Of a stretch of DNA of 35,045 nucleotides, positions 21,244 to 29,399 are shown piece after piece (positions within the stretch are counted from its first letter, which is position 1; each line of letters opens with the position of its first letter). The DNA is from Erysipelotrichaceae bacterium. Lineage in GTDB: Bacteria > Bacillota_I > Bacilli_A > Erysipelotrichales > Erysipelotrichaceae. A program made the position numbers and the translations under genes. The DNA is taken from the NCBI GenBank assembly GCA_030526485.1, contig JAUNCS010000020.1, positions 1-35,045 on the forward strand. The letters are read 5' to 3'. The notes beneath the pieces were generated by a model. That model did not search any database. It had not been told where the DNA came from and was given only the letters and a program-made list of their open reading frames with translations.

Positions 21244-23812
21244 AAACATAGCGCTTCTGGGCTTTGTTTCTTCTGCTGCAGAATATCTAAAAGATGTGAT
21301 TGATGAAGAAGGAGAAGAAATCAAGGAACTGGGAGAAATCAATTTTGATCAGATTAAGAGTGAACTTTCAAAAAAGATAGGTTCATCTTTTAATACTGCT
21401 TCAGATAACTCTAATGATTTAATCTCTGCTGGACGTGAAATATTTGATGAATTCATTTCTAAGAAACCTACTTTAATTGATGAATTTGAAGATATTTTTG
21501 ATGTCGATTTTAAAAAAGAAAATGATGAAAAAAATGCCCAGGTAACTAATCACCTGTTGCATATGTTAAAGAATCCTGTTGAAGAAATAGTGGAAGAAGA
21601 AGTAATTGAAGAAGAAGAGGAAGAAGTTCCTGTTTTATTCGATACTCCAGAGTTTGCTGAAATTGCTGCCAGACTTAACGCTATTGAGGTTGAAGAGGAA
21701 GAAGAAAAGAAAATTGAGATTATTAAGGATAAGGATGAAGAGGCAGAAATTGATTCCATCTTCACGGAAATCCTGAGTCATGAAAATAATGTGATTGAAC
21801 AGGCTTTTGAGGCTGCTAAGGAAACTATTGAATCTTTAGATAATGAATCAATCACCAAGATTATTGAAGAACTGGAAACAGATATTAATATTTCTTCTTT
21901 AAATGAAAGAGTGGAAGCTCATAAGGAAGAAGAAAAGATCTTTGTTTCGAATTTAAGCGACAGCGAATTATTAGAAGATATCGTTGCCAAGATGATGACT
22001 ATTATTGAAAACAGCGAGGTAATTCATTTGCCAGCTAAGCCAATCATCGAAGTAAAGGAACCAATCGTTAGATTCGCTAATGTCGTTAAGAAGGAAGAAG
22101 TAATCAATAAGGAAGACTTAAGTGATAGTGACTTATTAAATACTATTGTTAAGCGTATTGAAGATATCGTGGAAAATAGTCCACTTATCCATCTTCCAGA
22201 TGAACCAATTATTGAAGAAAAGAAGCATATCGTACGTTTCGCTAATGCAGTTAAGAAAGAAGATACTGTTAACTATGAAGTAGAAAGTATTGATGTGATT
22301 GCTGATAGACTTAGTGAAATCATTGAAAATAATCCTTTGATTAACTTGCCAAAGGAACCTATTTTCGAGGAAAAGACACTTGAAAGAAAGATTGTGGAAA
22401 CAATCGAAATTACTGAAGAGGAAGAAACTGCAGTTACTGAAGAAACTGTTCCTGAATTAAGTGAAGAAGAAGCTGAAGAAATCATTGAAGATTTAATCAG
22501 CAAGAATACTGAGGAAGAGGTACATGTACCGCTTTCAGAAAGACTTAATTCTTTACAGGAAGAATATCGCAATAAGGCTATTGAGGAAGTAGAGACTTAT
22601 ATGTCTGATACTACTGATAGTGAAGAAATTCTTACTTTATCAGCCTTCCTTGAAAGACTTAAGAGTGATGAGGGTTTATATCATAGAGAAAACACTATTG
22701 ATATCTATAATGAACCTGTTGTTGAAGAAGAGACTAAGACTGCTACGCTTTCTGATGAATTAAGACATTTGAAAGATGTAGAAGAGCCTAGTGTTGAAGA
22801 TATTATCGATGAATCTTTTGAAGAGATTTTAGAGGCTGAACTGGAAGAAGAAACAGCTGTTGAAGAAATCTTTGAAGATGATGAGGAAGATGAAATTGTA
22901 ACTATTGAGGACAGCTTGGAAGAGGCTGAACTTGAAGAATTTGATATTGTTCCTACTAATAGTGAACAGGAAGAGGCTGCTTTAAGAGAATTTGAATCTA
23001 GAACTCTGGAACAGTTATATATTCCAAATCCTGGTCTGGATGTCTTAGAACAGATCGAAGAGGAACAGCGTGCTCAGATTGAACAGCTGGAAGAATTTGC
23101 TGAAGAGGCAACACTGATTGATGAAGAAACTAATCAGGAAATTTCTGAACTGTTAAATGATGAATATGAAACAAGTGAAGTATTCACTGAGACTGCTGAT
23201 ATTGAAGAGGAAGCAGTTCTTGAGGAAGAAGAACTTGTAGAAGAAACAGCTGAGGAAATAATTGAAGAAGTATTAGAAGAAGAAACAGCTCCAGTAGTTG
23301 AGACTACTAAGGAATTTGTAGAAGTTACAACTGCTGAATACAATCAGGATGATTATATTGCTGAACTTCTTAATACTTTAAATAACGATACAATTGCCAA
23401 GGAAATAGAAGCGGCTCGTGCAGCTGAAGAGGCTACTAAAAACGAGGTTTATGAGTCTATTAGAAGTATTTATCCATACCTGTCTAATGGCTTTATCAGA
23501 GGCGTCTATGACTTAAAGGAAGCCTTAGCTATTGAATATATGGAAGGTGAAGAAATCATTATTCTTCACAGATTAATATTCACTGAAGTTGATGGCTTGC
23601 ATAGATTTGTTGAAGTGATGATTGGCCATGGCTATGCCGTGAATGTTGATGAATCACAGATGCTGGTTGATGTCTTTAAGGAACACATCAATACTGATGG
23701 CAAGATCTTAACCGATATCTTCGAAGTAGCTAACCAGGCTAAGTTACTGACTGGTGAGTATGAAGGTTATCGCGTTATTGAAAATGAATTAGTTGTTAAT
23801 CAAGAAGATTAA
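21233..23812 (+). CDS. Large, highly acidic repeat protein of unknown function
   Basis: 859 residues, unusually rich in Glu/Asp, with no signal peptide or membrane segment. Three tandem repeats of about 53-55 residues start near residues 240, 295 and 348 (21950-22375); each has a helix ending 'IIEN/IVEN', then 'P-L-I-H-L-P-x-x-P-I-x-E-x-K', and the first two end 'IVRFANxVKKE'. Low-complexity Glu tracts surround them. The last ~125 residues look globular ('YPYLSNGFIRGVYDLKEALA' ... 'LHRLIFTEVDGLHRFVEVM'). I recognise no domain. It overlaps trmR and is followed 12 bp later by a membrane protein with an equally acidic N-terminus. A scaffold or assembly role is inference only. The ATG at 21233 is weakly supported by an AAAAGAAG sequence. 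Confidence 0.8.
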   Translation: MRDKNIALLGFVSSAAEYLKDVIDEEGEEIKELGEINFDQIKSELSKKIGSSFNTASDNSNDLISAGREIFDEFISKKPTLIDEFEDIFDVDFKKENDEKNAQVTNHLLHMLKNPVEEIVEEEVIEEEEEEVPVLFDTPEFAEIAARLNAIEVEEEEEKKIEIIKDKDEEAEIDSIFTEILSHENNVIEQAFEAAKETIESLDNESITKIIEELETDINISSLNERVEAHKEEEKIFVSNLSDSELLEDIVAKMMTIIENSEVIHLPAKPIIEVKEPIVRFANVVKKEEVINKEDLSDSDLLNTIVKRIEDIVENSPLIHLPDEPIIEEKKHIVRFANAVKKEDTVNYEVESIDVIADRLSEIIENNPLINLPKEPIFEEKTLERKIVETIEITEEEETAVTEETVPELSEEEAEEIIEDLISKNTEEEVHVPLSERLNSLQEEYRNKAIEEVETYMSDTTDSEEILTLSAFLERLKSDEGLYHRENTIDIYNEPVVEEETKTATLSDELRHLKDVEEPSVEDIIDESFEEILEAELEEETAVEEIFEDDEEDEIVTIEDSLEEAELEEFDIVPTNSEQEEAALREFESRTLEQLYIPNPGLDVLEQIEEEQRAQIEQLEEFAEEATLIDEETNQEISELLNDEYETSEVFTETADIEEEAVLEEEELVEETAEEIIEEVLEEETAPVVETTKEFVEVTTAEYNQDDYIAELLNTLNNDTIAKEIEAARAAEEATKNEVYESIRSIYPYLSNGFIRGVYDLKEALAIEYMEGEEIIILHRLIFTEVDGLHRFVEVMIGHGYAVNVDESQMLVDVFKEHINTDGKILTDIFEVANQAKLLTGEYEGYRVIENELVVNQED

Positions 23813-23824
23813 TTGGAGGTTAAA

Positions 23825-24526
23825 ATGTTAAACGAAAAGAATCCTTATGAAAATGAAAATTCAGTAGATATCCCTGATTTTCCTTCAATCAAGGCTGAAG
23901 ATGACGATATCGATCGTTCAATCTTTAAGATGGACCTTGATGATGAATATGAAGAAGATGAAGATGAATACTACGATGAAGAAGATGATGAGGAAGAAGA
24001 ACCAACTTATCTTAATGTCAGAAAGTCAGTAGTTACTGTTACTGCTATTCTTTTAGTTGTATTATTAGCTGTATCTGTTATCGGTTTAGCTTATGGTATG
24101 TCTAAGAAGAAGGCTTATACTACTTTAAAGACTGAATATGATCAGTATGTAAGTAAGGCTAATGGTACAGAAACTGCCTTAAATGCTCAGATTGCTGCAT
24201 TACAGAAGCAGGTAGCAGAACTTGAAAAGGGTAATGTTCCTGTGGCTGAAGGTGGCGAAACATATAAGGTTAAGGTTGATATGATTACTGTAAGAGCTGG
24301 TGCTAGTGCTAGCAATTCTTATGCTAACTACAACAATCTTCCTGATAATGTGAAGAGTGTTTGTACAAAGAATGGTGACTACGTTTATATTGCTGGTGGT
24401 AAGAGCTTTACTGTTCTTGAAACTAAGACAGAAGAACTTAAGTCTGGCAAGCGTATCTGGGGTCGTATCGCTGATAATGCCTGGGTATGTCTAAGCGATA
24501 ATGGCGAAGCTTATTGCGCTAAATAA
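23825..24526 (+). CDS. Acidic membrane-anchored protein with SH3-like C-terminal domain
   Basis: 233 residues. Residues 1-58 are very acidic (runs such as 'DEYEEDEDEYYDEEDDEEEE'). A single membrane segment follows ('VVTVTAILLVVLLAVSVIG', about 63-84), then a short coiled coil ('LNAQIAALQKQVAELEK'), and a C-terminal SH3b-like domain ('YKVKVDMITVRAGASASN' ... 'RIWGRIADNAWVCL'). This predicts a cytoplasmic acidic tail and an extracellular SH3b, a fold often used for wall or peptide binding. GGAGG precedes the ATG at 23825. It is co-transcribed with the acidic repeat protein and closed by a terminator, so the two probably work together. Confidence 0.85.
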   Translation: MLNEKNPYENENSVDIPDFPSIKAEDDDIDRSIFKMDLDDEYEEDEDEYYDEEDDEEEEPTYLNVRKSVVTVTAILLVVLLAVSVIGLAYGMSKKKAYTTLKTEYDQYVSKANGTETALNAQIAALQKQVAELEKGNVPVAEGGETYKVKVDMITVRAGASASNSYANYNNLPDNVKSVCTKNGDYVYIAGGKSFTVLETKTEELKSGKRIWGRIADNAWVCLSDNGEAYCAK

Positions 24527-24537
24527 AAATAATTGAT

Positions 24538-24566
24538 AATGCTATTGCTGATGCAGTAGCATTTTT
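24538..24566 (+). terminator. Terminator after the acidic-protein operon
   Basis: AATGCTATTGC, loop TGAT, GCAGTAGCATT (one G-T pair), then TTTT. It ends 8 bp before the next start codon. Confidence 0.88.
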
Positions 24567-24573
24567 AAAGAGT

Positions 24574-25206
24574 ATGAAAGAAATAAAAGCATATCTGTTT
24601 GATATGGATGGCACTTTAGCCAATTCCGAAAAGTATTATTGCGATCACACTTACAACGCTTTAAAGAAATATGCTTATGATAGAGACTATCAGGAACTAT
24701 GTGATAACTTTATTGGTTGTACTGATGATGAGTCAATTTCTTATTTAGAAAAAGTATTTAATGTTGATAGAAATAGAGCTGAAGAAATCTTTAGAGATAT
24801 CTATGATACTTCAGTAGTTGACTATAAGGACTATATTTTCCCTGATGCTTTAGAAACATTAAATGAATTAAAGAAGAGGGGCTATAAGCTGGCTATGTGT
24901 ACGATGAATTATCAGTATAATGTAGAAAGCTTTCTAAAGAATGGTTTTGAAGATGTCTTTGATTTAATCTTTTCGGCATATGAATTAAAGCTCAATCCCA
25001 AGCCTTCACCAGATGTCTATAATCTGGCTTTAAAGGAACTGGGCTTAAATAGTGATGAAGTAATAGTAGTAGAAGATTCTTATAATGGTATTCTGGCTGG
25101 CAAGAGTGCTGGTGCCTATGTGATTGCCAATAAGGAATCGGGCTTTATTATCGATACCAGCAAGGCTGATAAATGTATCGACAATTTGATAGAATTAATT
25201 AGGTGA
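24574..25206 (+). CDS. HAD-family phosphatase (beta-phosphoglucomutase-like)
   Basis: 210 residues, HAD subfamily IA. Motif I 'LFDMDGTLANSE' carries the nucleophile Asp; a helical cap follows; motif II/III region 'ELKKRGYKLAMCTMN' and 'LNPKPSPDVY'; motif IV 'VVVEDSYNGILAGKSAG' binds Mg. Substrate cannot be predicted; sugar or nucleotide phosphates are usual. It begins right after a terminator without an obvious promoter and lies 4 bp upstream of murA, so it probably depends on read-through or a poorly recognised promoter. Confidence 0.88.
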   Translation: MKEIKAYLFDMDGTLANSEKYYCDHTYNALKKYAYDRDYQELCDNFIGCTDDESISYLEKVFNVDRNRAEEIFRDIYDTSVVDYKDYIFPDALETLNELKKRGYKLAMCTMNYQYNVESFLKNGFEDVFDLIFSAYELKLNPKPSPDVYNLALKELGLNSDEVIVVEDSYNGILAGKSAGAYVIANKESGFIIDTSKADKCIDNLIELIR

Positions 25207-25210
25207 AACA

Positions 25211-26455
25211 ATGAATGAATCAATAAAAATTAGAGGTGGCAGACGCCTTAGTGGCGAAGTTAGAATATCTTCCAGTAAGAACGCAACAGTAGCTATCTTA
25301 CCGGCTGTAGTATTGGCCAGTGAAATGGTTAAGCTTTATGATGTGCCAAATATCGAAGATATTAATGCCTTAAATAAAATACTGGCTAAATTGAATATCT
25401 CTGTGGAACAGCACAAAGATAGTTTTGTTATAGATCCAACTGATATCAAGAATGTGGTACTTGATGGTGAAGAAGTCAGAAAGCTTAGAGCTTCTTACTA
25501 CTTCATGGGTGCTCTTCTTGGTCGTTTTAAACATGTAAAGATGCTTTATCCTGGTGGCTGTAATTTGGGTCCTAGACCAATTGACTTACACTTAAAGGGT
25601 TTTGAATCTTTAGGTGCAACAGTTAAGACTGAGGGCGACATGATTGAAATCAGTGCTGATGAATTAATTGGTGATGAAATCTATCTGGACTTTGCTTCAG
25701 TTGGGGCAACTATCAACATTATGCTGGCTGCGGTTTTTGCCAAGGGTCGTACTGTAATCAGAAATGCTGCCAAGGAACCAGAAATTATTGATTTATCAAG
25801 TATGTTGAATAAGATGGGTGCTCATATTCGTGGTGCCGGTACATCTGATATTAAGATTGATGGTGTAAGCCGTCTAAAGGGCTGTATCCATGATATTATT
25901 CCTGATCGTATTGAGGCTGGTACTTATATCTGTATCGCTGCAGCAATGGGTGATAATGTAACTGTTAAAAATGTTATCCCGCAACACTTAGAAGCTTTAC
26001 TTTCAAAGCTTGAAGAAATGGGTGTGGAAATGGAAGTTGGTACTGACTATGTTAAGGTTTTAAGTGCTGATAACCTAAAGGCTGCGGATATTCAAACGCA
26101 GATCTTCCCAGGTTTTGCGACTGACCTGCAGCAACCGATTACGCCACTTCTTTGTATCGCCAATGGCGTTTCAAAGGTTAGAGAAACTATTTATCCGGAA
26201 AGATTTAAACACTGCGCTGAACTTAATAAGATGGGTGCTGATATTGTGACAGGCGATGCCAAGGCCACAATTAATGGCCCGGTTAAGTTTAAGGGTGCCA
26301 GAGTTACTGCAACTGATCTTAGATGTGGTGCTGGCCTTATCGTAGCTGCTTTAATGGCAGAGGGCGAGACAATTATCGATGATGCTTATCATATCTATCG
26401 CGGTTATGATAACGTAATTGAAAAATTAAATTTACTTGGAGCTGATGCTGAATAA
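25211..26455 (+). CDS. murA: UDP-N-acetylglucosamine 1-carboxyvinyltransferase
   Basis: A 414-residue enzyme of the first committed step of peptidoglycan synthesis (UDP-GlcNAc plus phosphoenolpyruvate). The N-terminal 'IRGGRRLSGEVRISSSKNA' holds the conserved Lys-Asn, and 'YPGGCNLGPRPIDLHLKGFE' carries the catalytic Cys (E. coli Cys115 equivalent), the residue attacked by fosfomycin. 'GTYICIAAAMG' and 'GAGLIVAALMAEG' are further family blocks. Many Bacillota carry two copies; whether this is the murA or murZ type cannot be decided here. Shine-Dalgarno AGGTGA precedes the ATG. Confidence 0.96.
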   Translation: MNESIKIRGGRRLSGEVRISSSKNATVAILPAVVLASEMVKLYDVPNIEDINALNKILAKLNISVEQHKDSFVIDPTDIKNVVLDGEEVRKLRASYYFMGALLGRFKHVKMLYPGGCNLGPRPIDLHLKGFESLGATVKTEGDMIEISADELIGDEIYLDFASVGATINIMLAAVFAKGRTVIRNAAKEPEIIDLSSMLNKMGAHIRGAGTSDIKIDGVSRLKGCIHDIIPDRIEAGTYICIAAAMGDNVTVKNVIPQHLEALLSKLEEMGVEMEVGTDYVKVLSADNLKAADIQTQIFPGFATDLQQPITPLLCIANGVSKVRETIYPERFKHCAELNKMGADIVTGDAKATINGPVKFKGARVTATDLRCGAGLIVAALMAEGETIIDDAYHIYRGYDNVIEKLNLLGADAE

Positions 26456-26480
26456 CTGGTAGAGATACCAGTTTTTATTT
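26455..26480 (+). terminator. Terminator of murA
   Basis: ACTGGTA-GAGA-TACCAGT followed by TTTTATTTT; it overlaps the murA stop codon. Confidence 0.9.
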
Positions 26481-26490
26481 TGGTTTAAAT

Positions 26491-26504
26491 GTTAAACGCT
26501 TACA
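26491..26504. promoter_or_regulatory. cre-like CcpA site upstream of the alcohol dehydrogenase
   Basis: GTTAAACGCTTACA matches the cre consensus except for the first two positions. It lies about 140 bp upstream of the mapped -10, so it may act at a distance or on another promoter. Confidence 0.5.
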
Positions 26505-26510
26505 TTTATA

Positions 26511-26539
26511 AGTACCCCTATAGTTACTCTAGGGGTACT
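26511..26539. promoter_or_regulatory. 10-bp inverted repeat holding a copy of a 12-bp repeated motif
   Basis: AGTACCCCTA pairs with TAGGGGTACT around a 9-nt loop. The motif TATAGTTACTCT (26519-26530) overlaps the loop and recurs at 26648-26659 inside the promoter. The following T-run is weak, so an operator is as likely as a terminator. Confidence 0.5.
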
Positions 26540-26560
26540 TTGTTAATACTAATTAAATAA

Positions 26561-26630
26561 TTCACAAAGTTTAGTGTAAAAATGTGAAATTGTGTGAAGT
26601 CTTTTAATAATTTCACAGAAAATAGTGAAA
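26561..26630. promoter_or_regulatory. Cluster of TTCACA/TGTGAA half-sites
   Basis: Half-sites TTCACA at 26561 and 26612, TGTGAA at 26583 and 26593, and AGTGAA at 26624; TTTCAC and GTGAAA (26611-26630) form an inverted repeat. The half-sites resemble those of Rex (TTGTGAA-N4-TTCACAA), but the spacing does not fit a canonical Rex site. Confidence 0.45.
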
Positions 26631-26640
26631 AATTTAACTA

Positions 26641-26671
26641 TTGCGCTTATAGTTACTCTCACGACTATAAT
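26641..26671 (+). promoter_or_regulatory. MerR-type promoter with 19-bp spacer and inverted repeat
   Basis: TTGCGC (26641-26646), a 19-bp spacer, then TATAAT (26666-26671). The inverted repeat TTATAGT-N10-ACTATAA (26647-26670) spans the spacer. Over-long spacers with a dyad are typical of promoters activated by MerR-family regulators, and one is encoded downstream at 29388-30002. Confidence 0.6.
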
Positions 26672-26704
26672 GGACGATGTTAATAAAGAAAGGGGAGTAG
26701 TGAA

Positions 26705-27901
26705 ATGCAAAATTTTAACTACAATATTGCAACTCGAATTCATTTCGGTAAGGGTGCTGTTACTCAGTACTTAAAGGATGAAGTTCTAAACTATGGTAAA
26801 AAAGTACTATTCGTTTACGATGACATCCCTGTAAAGGCATCTGGCTTATACGATGAAATCGTGAAGGCACTTAATGATGGTGGTATTGAGTTCACTGAAT
26901 TCTCAGGTATTGAACCAAATCCTAAGCATACTACTATCAATAAAGGTATCGCTCTATTAAGAGAAAAGGGCGGCGAAGTTGTTATCGCTGCTGGTGGCGG
27001 TTCTACAATCGACACAGGTAAGGCTATCGGCTTTGGTTACTATGGTGACGAAGATGTTTGGGACTTCTATTGCGGTAAGAAGACAGTTACTAAGACTCTT
27101 CCAGTTATCTGTATCCCAACACTGGCTGCTGCTGGTGCAGAAGTTTCTTGGTCTGCTGTAGTTTCTAACTTAGAAGCTAAGAGAAAAATCGGTTTAAGAA
27201 ATCCTCTTAACCGTCCAGCTGTTGCGATCGCTGATCCAACTTATACTTTCTCAGTTCCAGCTTTCCATACTTCTTGTGGTGTTATCGATATTATGTCTCA
27301 TACTCTTGAAACATATTTCTCAAACACTATGGCTATGCAGGACTCAATTTCTGAAGGTATTCAGTTAGCTGCAGTTCATGCTGGTAGAAAAGTACAGATC
27401 AACCCATCTGACTATGATGCTCGTGCTGAATTAATGTGGGCTGCTCAGTTCTCAATCATGCAGGTTTCTTCTTTCGGTAGAACTAACTGCAACACTATCA
27501 TCCACACATTAGAACACATGCTTTCTGCTCATATCGATGCAGTAATCCATGGTGCTGGTATTGGTATCTTATCTCTTGCTTACTACAAGTATGCATTAAA
27601 TGATCAGACAGCTCCTAAGTTTGCTCATTGGGGCAAGAGAATCTGGGGCGTTGATCCTTCATTAAGCGATTATGAAGCTGCTAGAGAAGCTATCGCTAGA
27701 TATGAAGCTTTCATTGAAGAAATGGGTCTTCCAACTCGTTTATCTCAGATGAAGATTGCTCGTGGTTCTGATAAGAACATCACTCTTGAAGATGTTATGC
27801 CAGTAGTAGAAGACTTAGCTAAGACTTCTGATGGCTCTAAGTGGTACGCTCCAGTTAACACTAAGGAAGACTACTTAGCAATCTTCAAGTTAGCTATGTA
27901 A
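26705..27901 (+). CDS. Iron-containing (group III) alcohol dehydrogenase
   Basis: A 398-residue NAD(P)-dependent dehydrogenase of the BdhA/YqhD type. 'AAGGGSTIDTGKAIGF' binds the nucleotide. Metal ligands are seen as Asp and His in 'VIDIMSHTLETYF', and two His in 'LEHMLSAHIDAVIHGAG'. It would interconvert an aldehyde and an alcohol; the substrate is unknown. It is followed 36 bp later by an anion transporter, so the substrate may be an anionic hydroxy or aldehyde compound (inference). C-ending codons are frequent (TTC, ATC, AAC), unlike murA next door, which points to high expression. GGGGAG precedes the ATG. Confidence 0.92.
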   Translation: MQNFNYNIATRIHFGKGAVTQYLKDEVLNYGKKVLFVYDDIPVKASGLYDEIVKALNDGGIEFTEFSGIEPNPKHTTINKGIALLREKGGEVVIAAGGGSTIDTGKAIGFGYYGDEDVWDFYCGKKTVTKTLPVICIPTLAAAGAEVSWSAVVSNLEAKRKIGLRNPLNRPAVAIADPTYTFSVPAFHTSCGVIDIMSHTLETYFSNTMAMQDSISEGIQLAAVHAGRKVQINPSDYDARAELMWAAQFSIMQVSSFGRTNCNTIIHTLEHMLSAHIDAVIHGAGIGILSLAYYKYALNDQTAPKFAHWGKRIWGVDPSLSDYEAAREAIARYEAFIEEMGLPTRLSQMKIARGSDKNITLEDVMPVVEDLAKTSDGSKWYAPVNTKEDYLAIFKLAM

Positions 27902-27937
27902 TTTAAAAAATATTTTAAGAAGGGAATAATTTAATTA

Positions 27938-29308
27938 ATGAAAAACAACAAAAAGTTAGTACAGTGGATTATTATCGCTGTAGCTTTCGTTGCTATTAAG
28001 TTAATTCCAACAAATGAACTTTGGACTCCAATTCTAGGTACTTACCTAGCAATCACAGTTTCAGGTATCTTACTGTTAGCTTTCAACTTACTAAACAACG
28101 TTACATCATCTATCATCTTAATGTTTGCTTATCCTTTAGCTAAGGTTTGTACATTAACTCAGGCTTTATCTAACTGGACTTCACAGGCTATCTGGATGAC
28201 TCTATGCTGCTTCGTATTAGTAGTATTAATTCAGAAGACTACAATTCTTGAAAGAATTGCTTACTCAATTGCTGCAAAATGTAAAGGTAACTACGTTGCA
28301 TTAGTATTAGCTATCGCTGGTATCTCTTTCATCGCTAGAATCCTTATGCAGGGTATCTTAGCCCTAGTATCTGTAATCGCTATCGTTTATGGTATGTGTA
28401 AGGCTCTTGGCCTTAAGGGTAAGGCTGCTGCTGGTCTATTACTGGTATGTACTTTCGTTTACCATGATGCTAACCACTTCTTATACTCAGCTGGTTACTT
28501 CACAATCGTTCTATCAAATGCACAGGCTGTAGTTCCTGAATTAACTTCAAGCTACCCTGCATTCTTCGCTGATAACTGGGTATTCATCATCCCACTTATC
28601 ATCACTACTGTAGTTGTTGCTTTAATGTGCAAGCCAAAAGAAGGCTTAGCTGCTACTGACTTCTTCGATCAGAAGTTAAAAGAATTAGGTCCTTGGACTC
28701 CTAAGGATAAGAAGATGATGGTTATCTTAGCTATCTTCATCGTTCTACTATTCACTGACTCTATCCACCACTTAGGTATGATGTATGCATTCGTATTCGT
28801 AATCACTGCACCATTCCTTCCAGGTATCGATATCGGTGAAGCAAGCGACTTCAATAAAGTTTCTTGGGGCGGTATCTTCTTCGTTGCTGCTTGTATGACA
28901 ATTGGTACTGCTGGTGCAGCTGCTGGTTTCGGTAAGTTCATCTCTACTGTTACTTTCCCAGTACTACAGAACGTTTCTGGTAAGACTTTCTTATCATTAA
29001 CTTACTTCTTATCAGTTGCTCTAAACTTCATCATGACTCCAGCTGCTGTAATGTCAGTTATGGGTGAACCTCTAGCTCAGGTATGCTTAACATTAGGCTT
29101 CAGCCCAATGGCAATGTGCTACGTAGTATTCCAGGGTATTTCTCAGTTATTATTCTCTTACGAAGTAACTGTATACATGGTTGCCTTCTCATTCGGCCTA
29201 TTCGATACTAAGGAATTCGCAATTCCAATGTTCGTTAAGTTCGTAATCCAGACTGTGGCATTACTAACAATCGGCTTCTTATGGTGGGGCGTTAGAGGTC
29301 TTATCTAA
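27938..29308 (+). CDS. DASS/SLC13-type anion transporter (ArsB/NhaD superfamily)
   Basis: A 456-residue membrane protein with about 11-12 segments and the inverted-repeat look of divalent anion:sodium symporters; the hairpin-like regions are 'FNLLNNVTSSIILMFAYP' and 'FLSVALNFIMTPAAVMSV'. Known members carry dicarboxylates, citrate, sulfate or sulfonates. Classical SNT motifs are not evident, so the substrate is open. Codon use matches the upstream dehydrogenase (many TTC/ATC/CTA), supporting a single highly expressed operon. A strong terminator follows. Confidence 0.82.
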   Translation: MKNNKKLVQWIIIAVAFVAIKLIPTNELWTPILGTYLAITVSGILLLAFNLLNNVTSSIILMFAYPLAKVCTLTQALSNWTSQAIWMTLCCFVLVVLIQKTTILERIAYSIAAKCKGNYVALVLAIAGISFIARILMQGILALVSVIAIVYGMCKALGLKGKAAAGLLLVCTFVYHDANHFLYSAGYFTIVLSNAQAVVPELTSSYPAFFADNWVFIIPLIITTVVVALMCKPKEGLAATDFFDQKLKELGPWTPKDKKMMVILAIFIVLLFTDSIHHLGMMYAFVFVITAPFLPGIDIGEASDFNKVSWGGIFFVAACMTIGTAGAAAGFGKFISTVTFPVLQNVSGKTFLSLTYFLSVALNFIMTPAAVMSVMGEPLAQVCLTLGFSPMAMCYVVFQGISQLLFSYEVTVYMVAFSFGLFDTKEFAIPMFVKFVIQTVALLTIGFLWWGVRGLI

Positions 29309-29330
29309 TAAGCTTCAATTAACAAATATC

Positions 29331-29358
29331 AAGCATCAGGGTTATCCTGGTGCTTTTT
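29331..29358 (+). terminator. Terminator of the dehydrogenase-transporter operon
   Basis: AAGCATCAGG, loop GTTAT, CCTGGTGCTT (one G-T pair), then TTTAT. Confidence 0.9.
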
Positions 29359-29367
29359 ATATACTCA

Positions 29368-29399
29368 AAAGAAAAAGAGAAGTATTTTTACTTCTCTTT
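29368..29399 (-). terminator. Terminator of the MerR-family gene
   Basis: AAAGAGAAGTA and TACTTCTCTTT form an 11-bp stem around TTTT (29374-29399); on the minus strand TTCTTTT follows. The stem overlaps the last codons and stop of the gene. Confidence 0.8.

Noticed and set aside
21550-23343. Minus-strand Ser-rich frames within the acidic repeat gene
   Set aside because: They are antisense of GAA/GAG-rich codons; no ribosome-binding sites or domains.
26561-26630. Canonical Rex operator
   Set aside because: Half-sites TGTGAA/TTCACA are present, but no pair has the 4-nt spacing of TTGTGAA-N4-TTCACAA; kept only as a half-site cluster.
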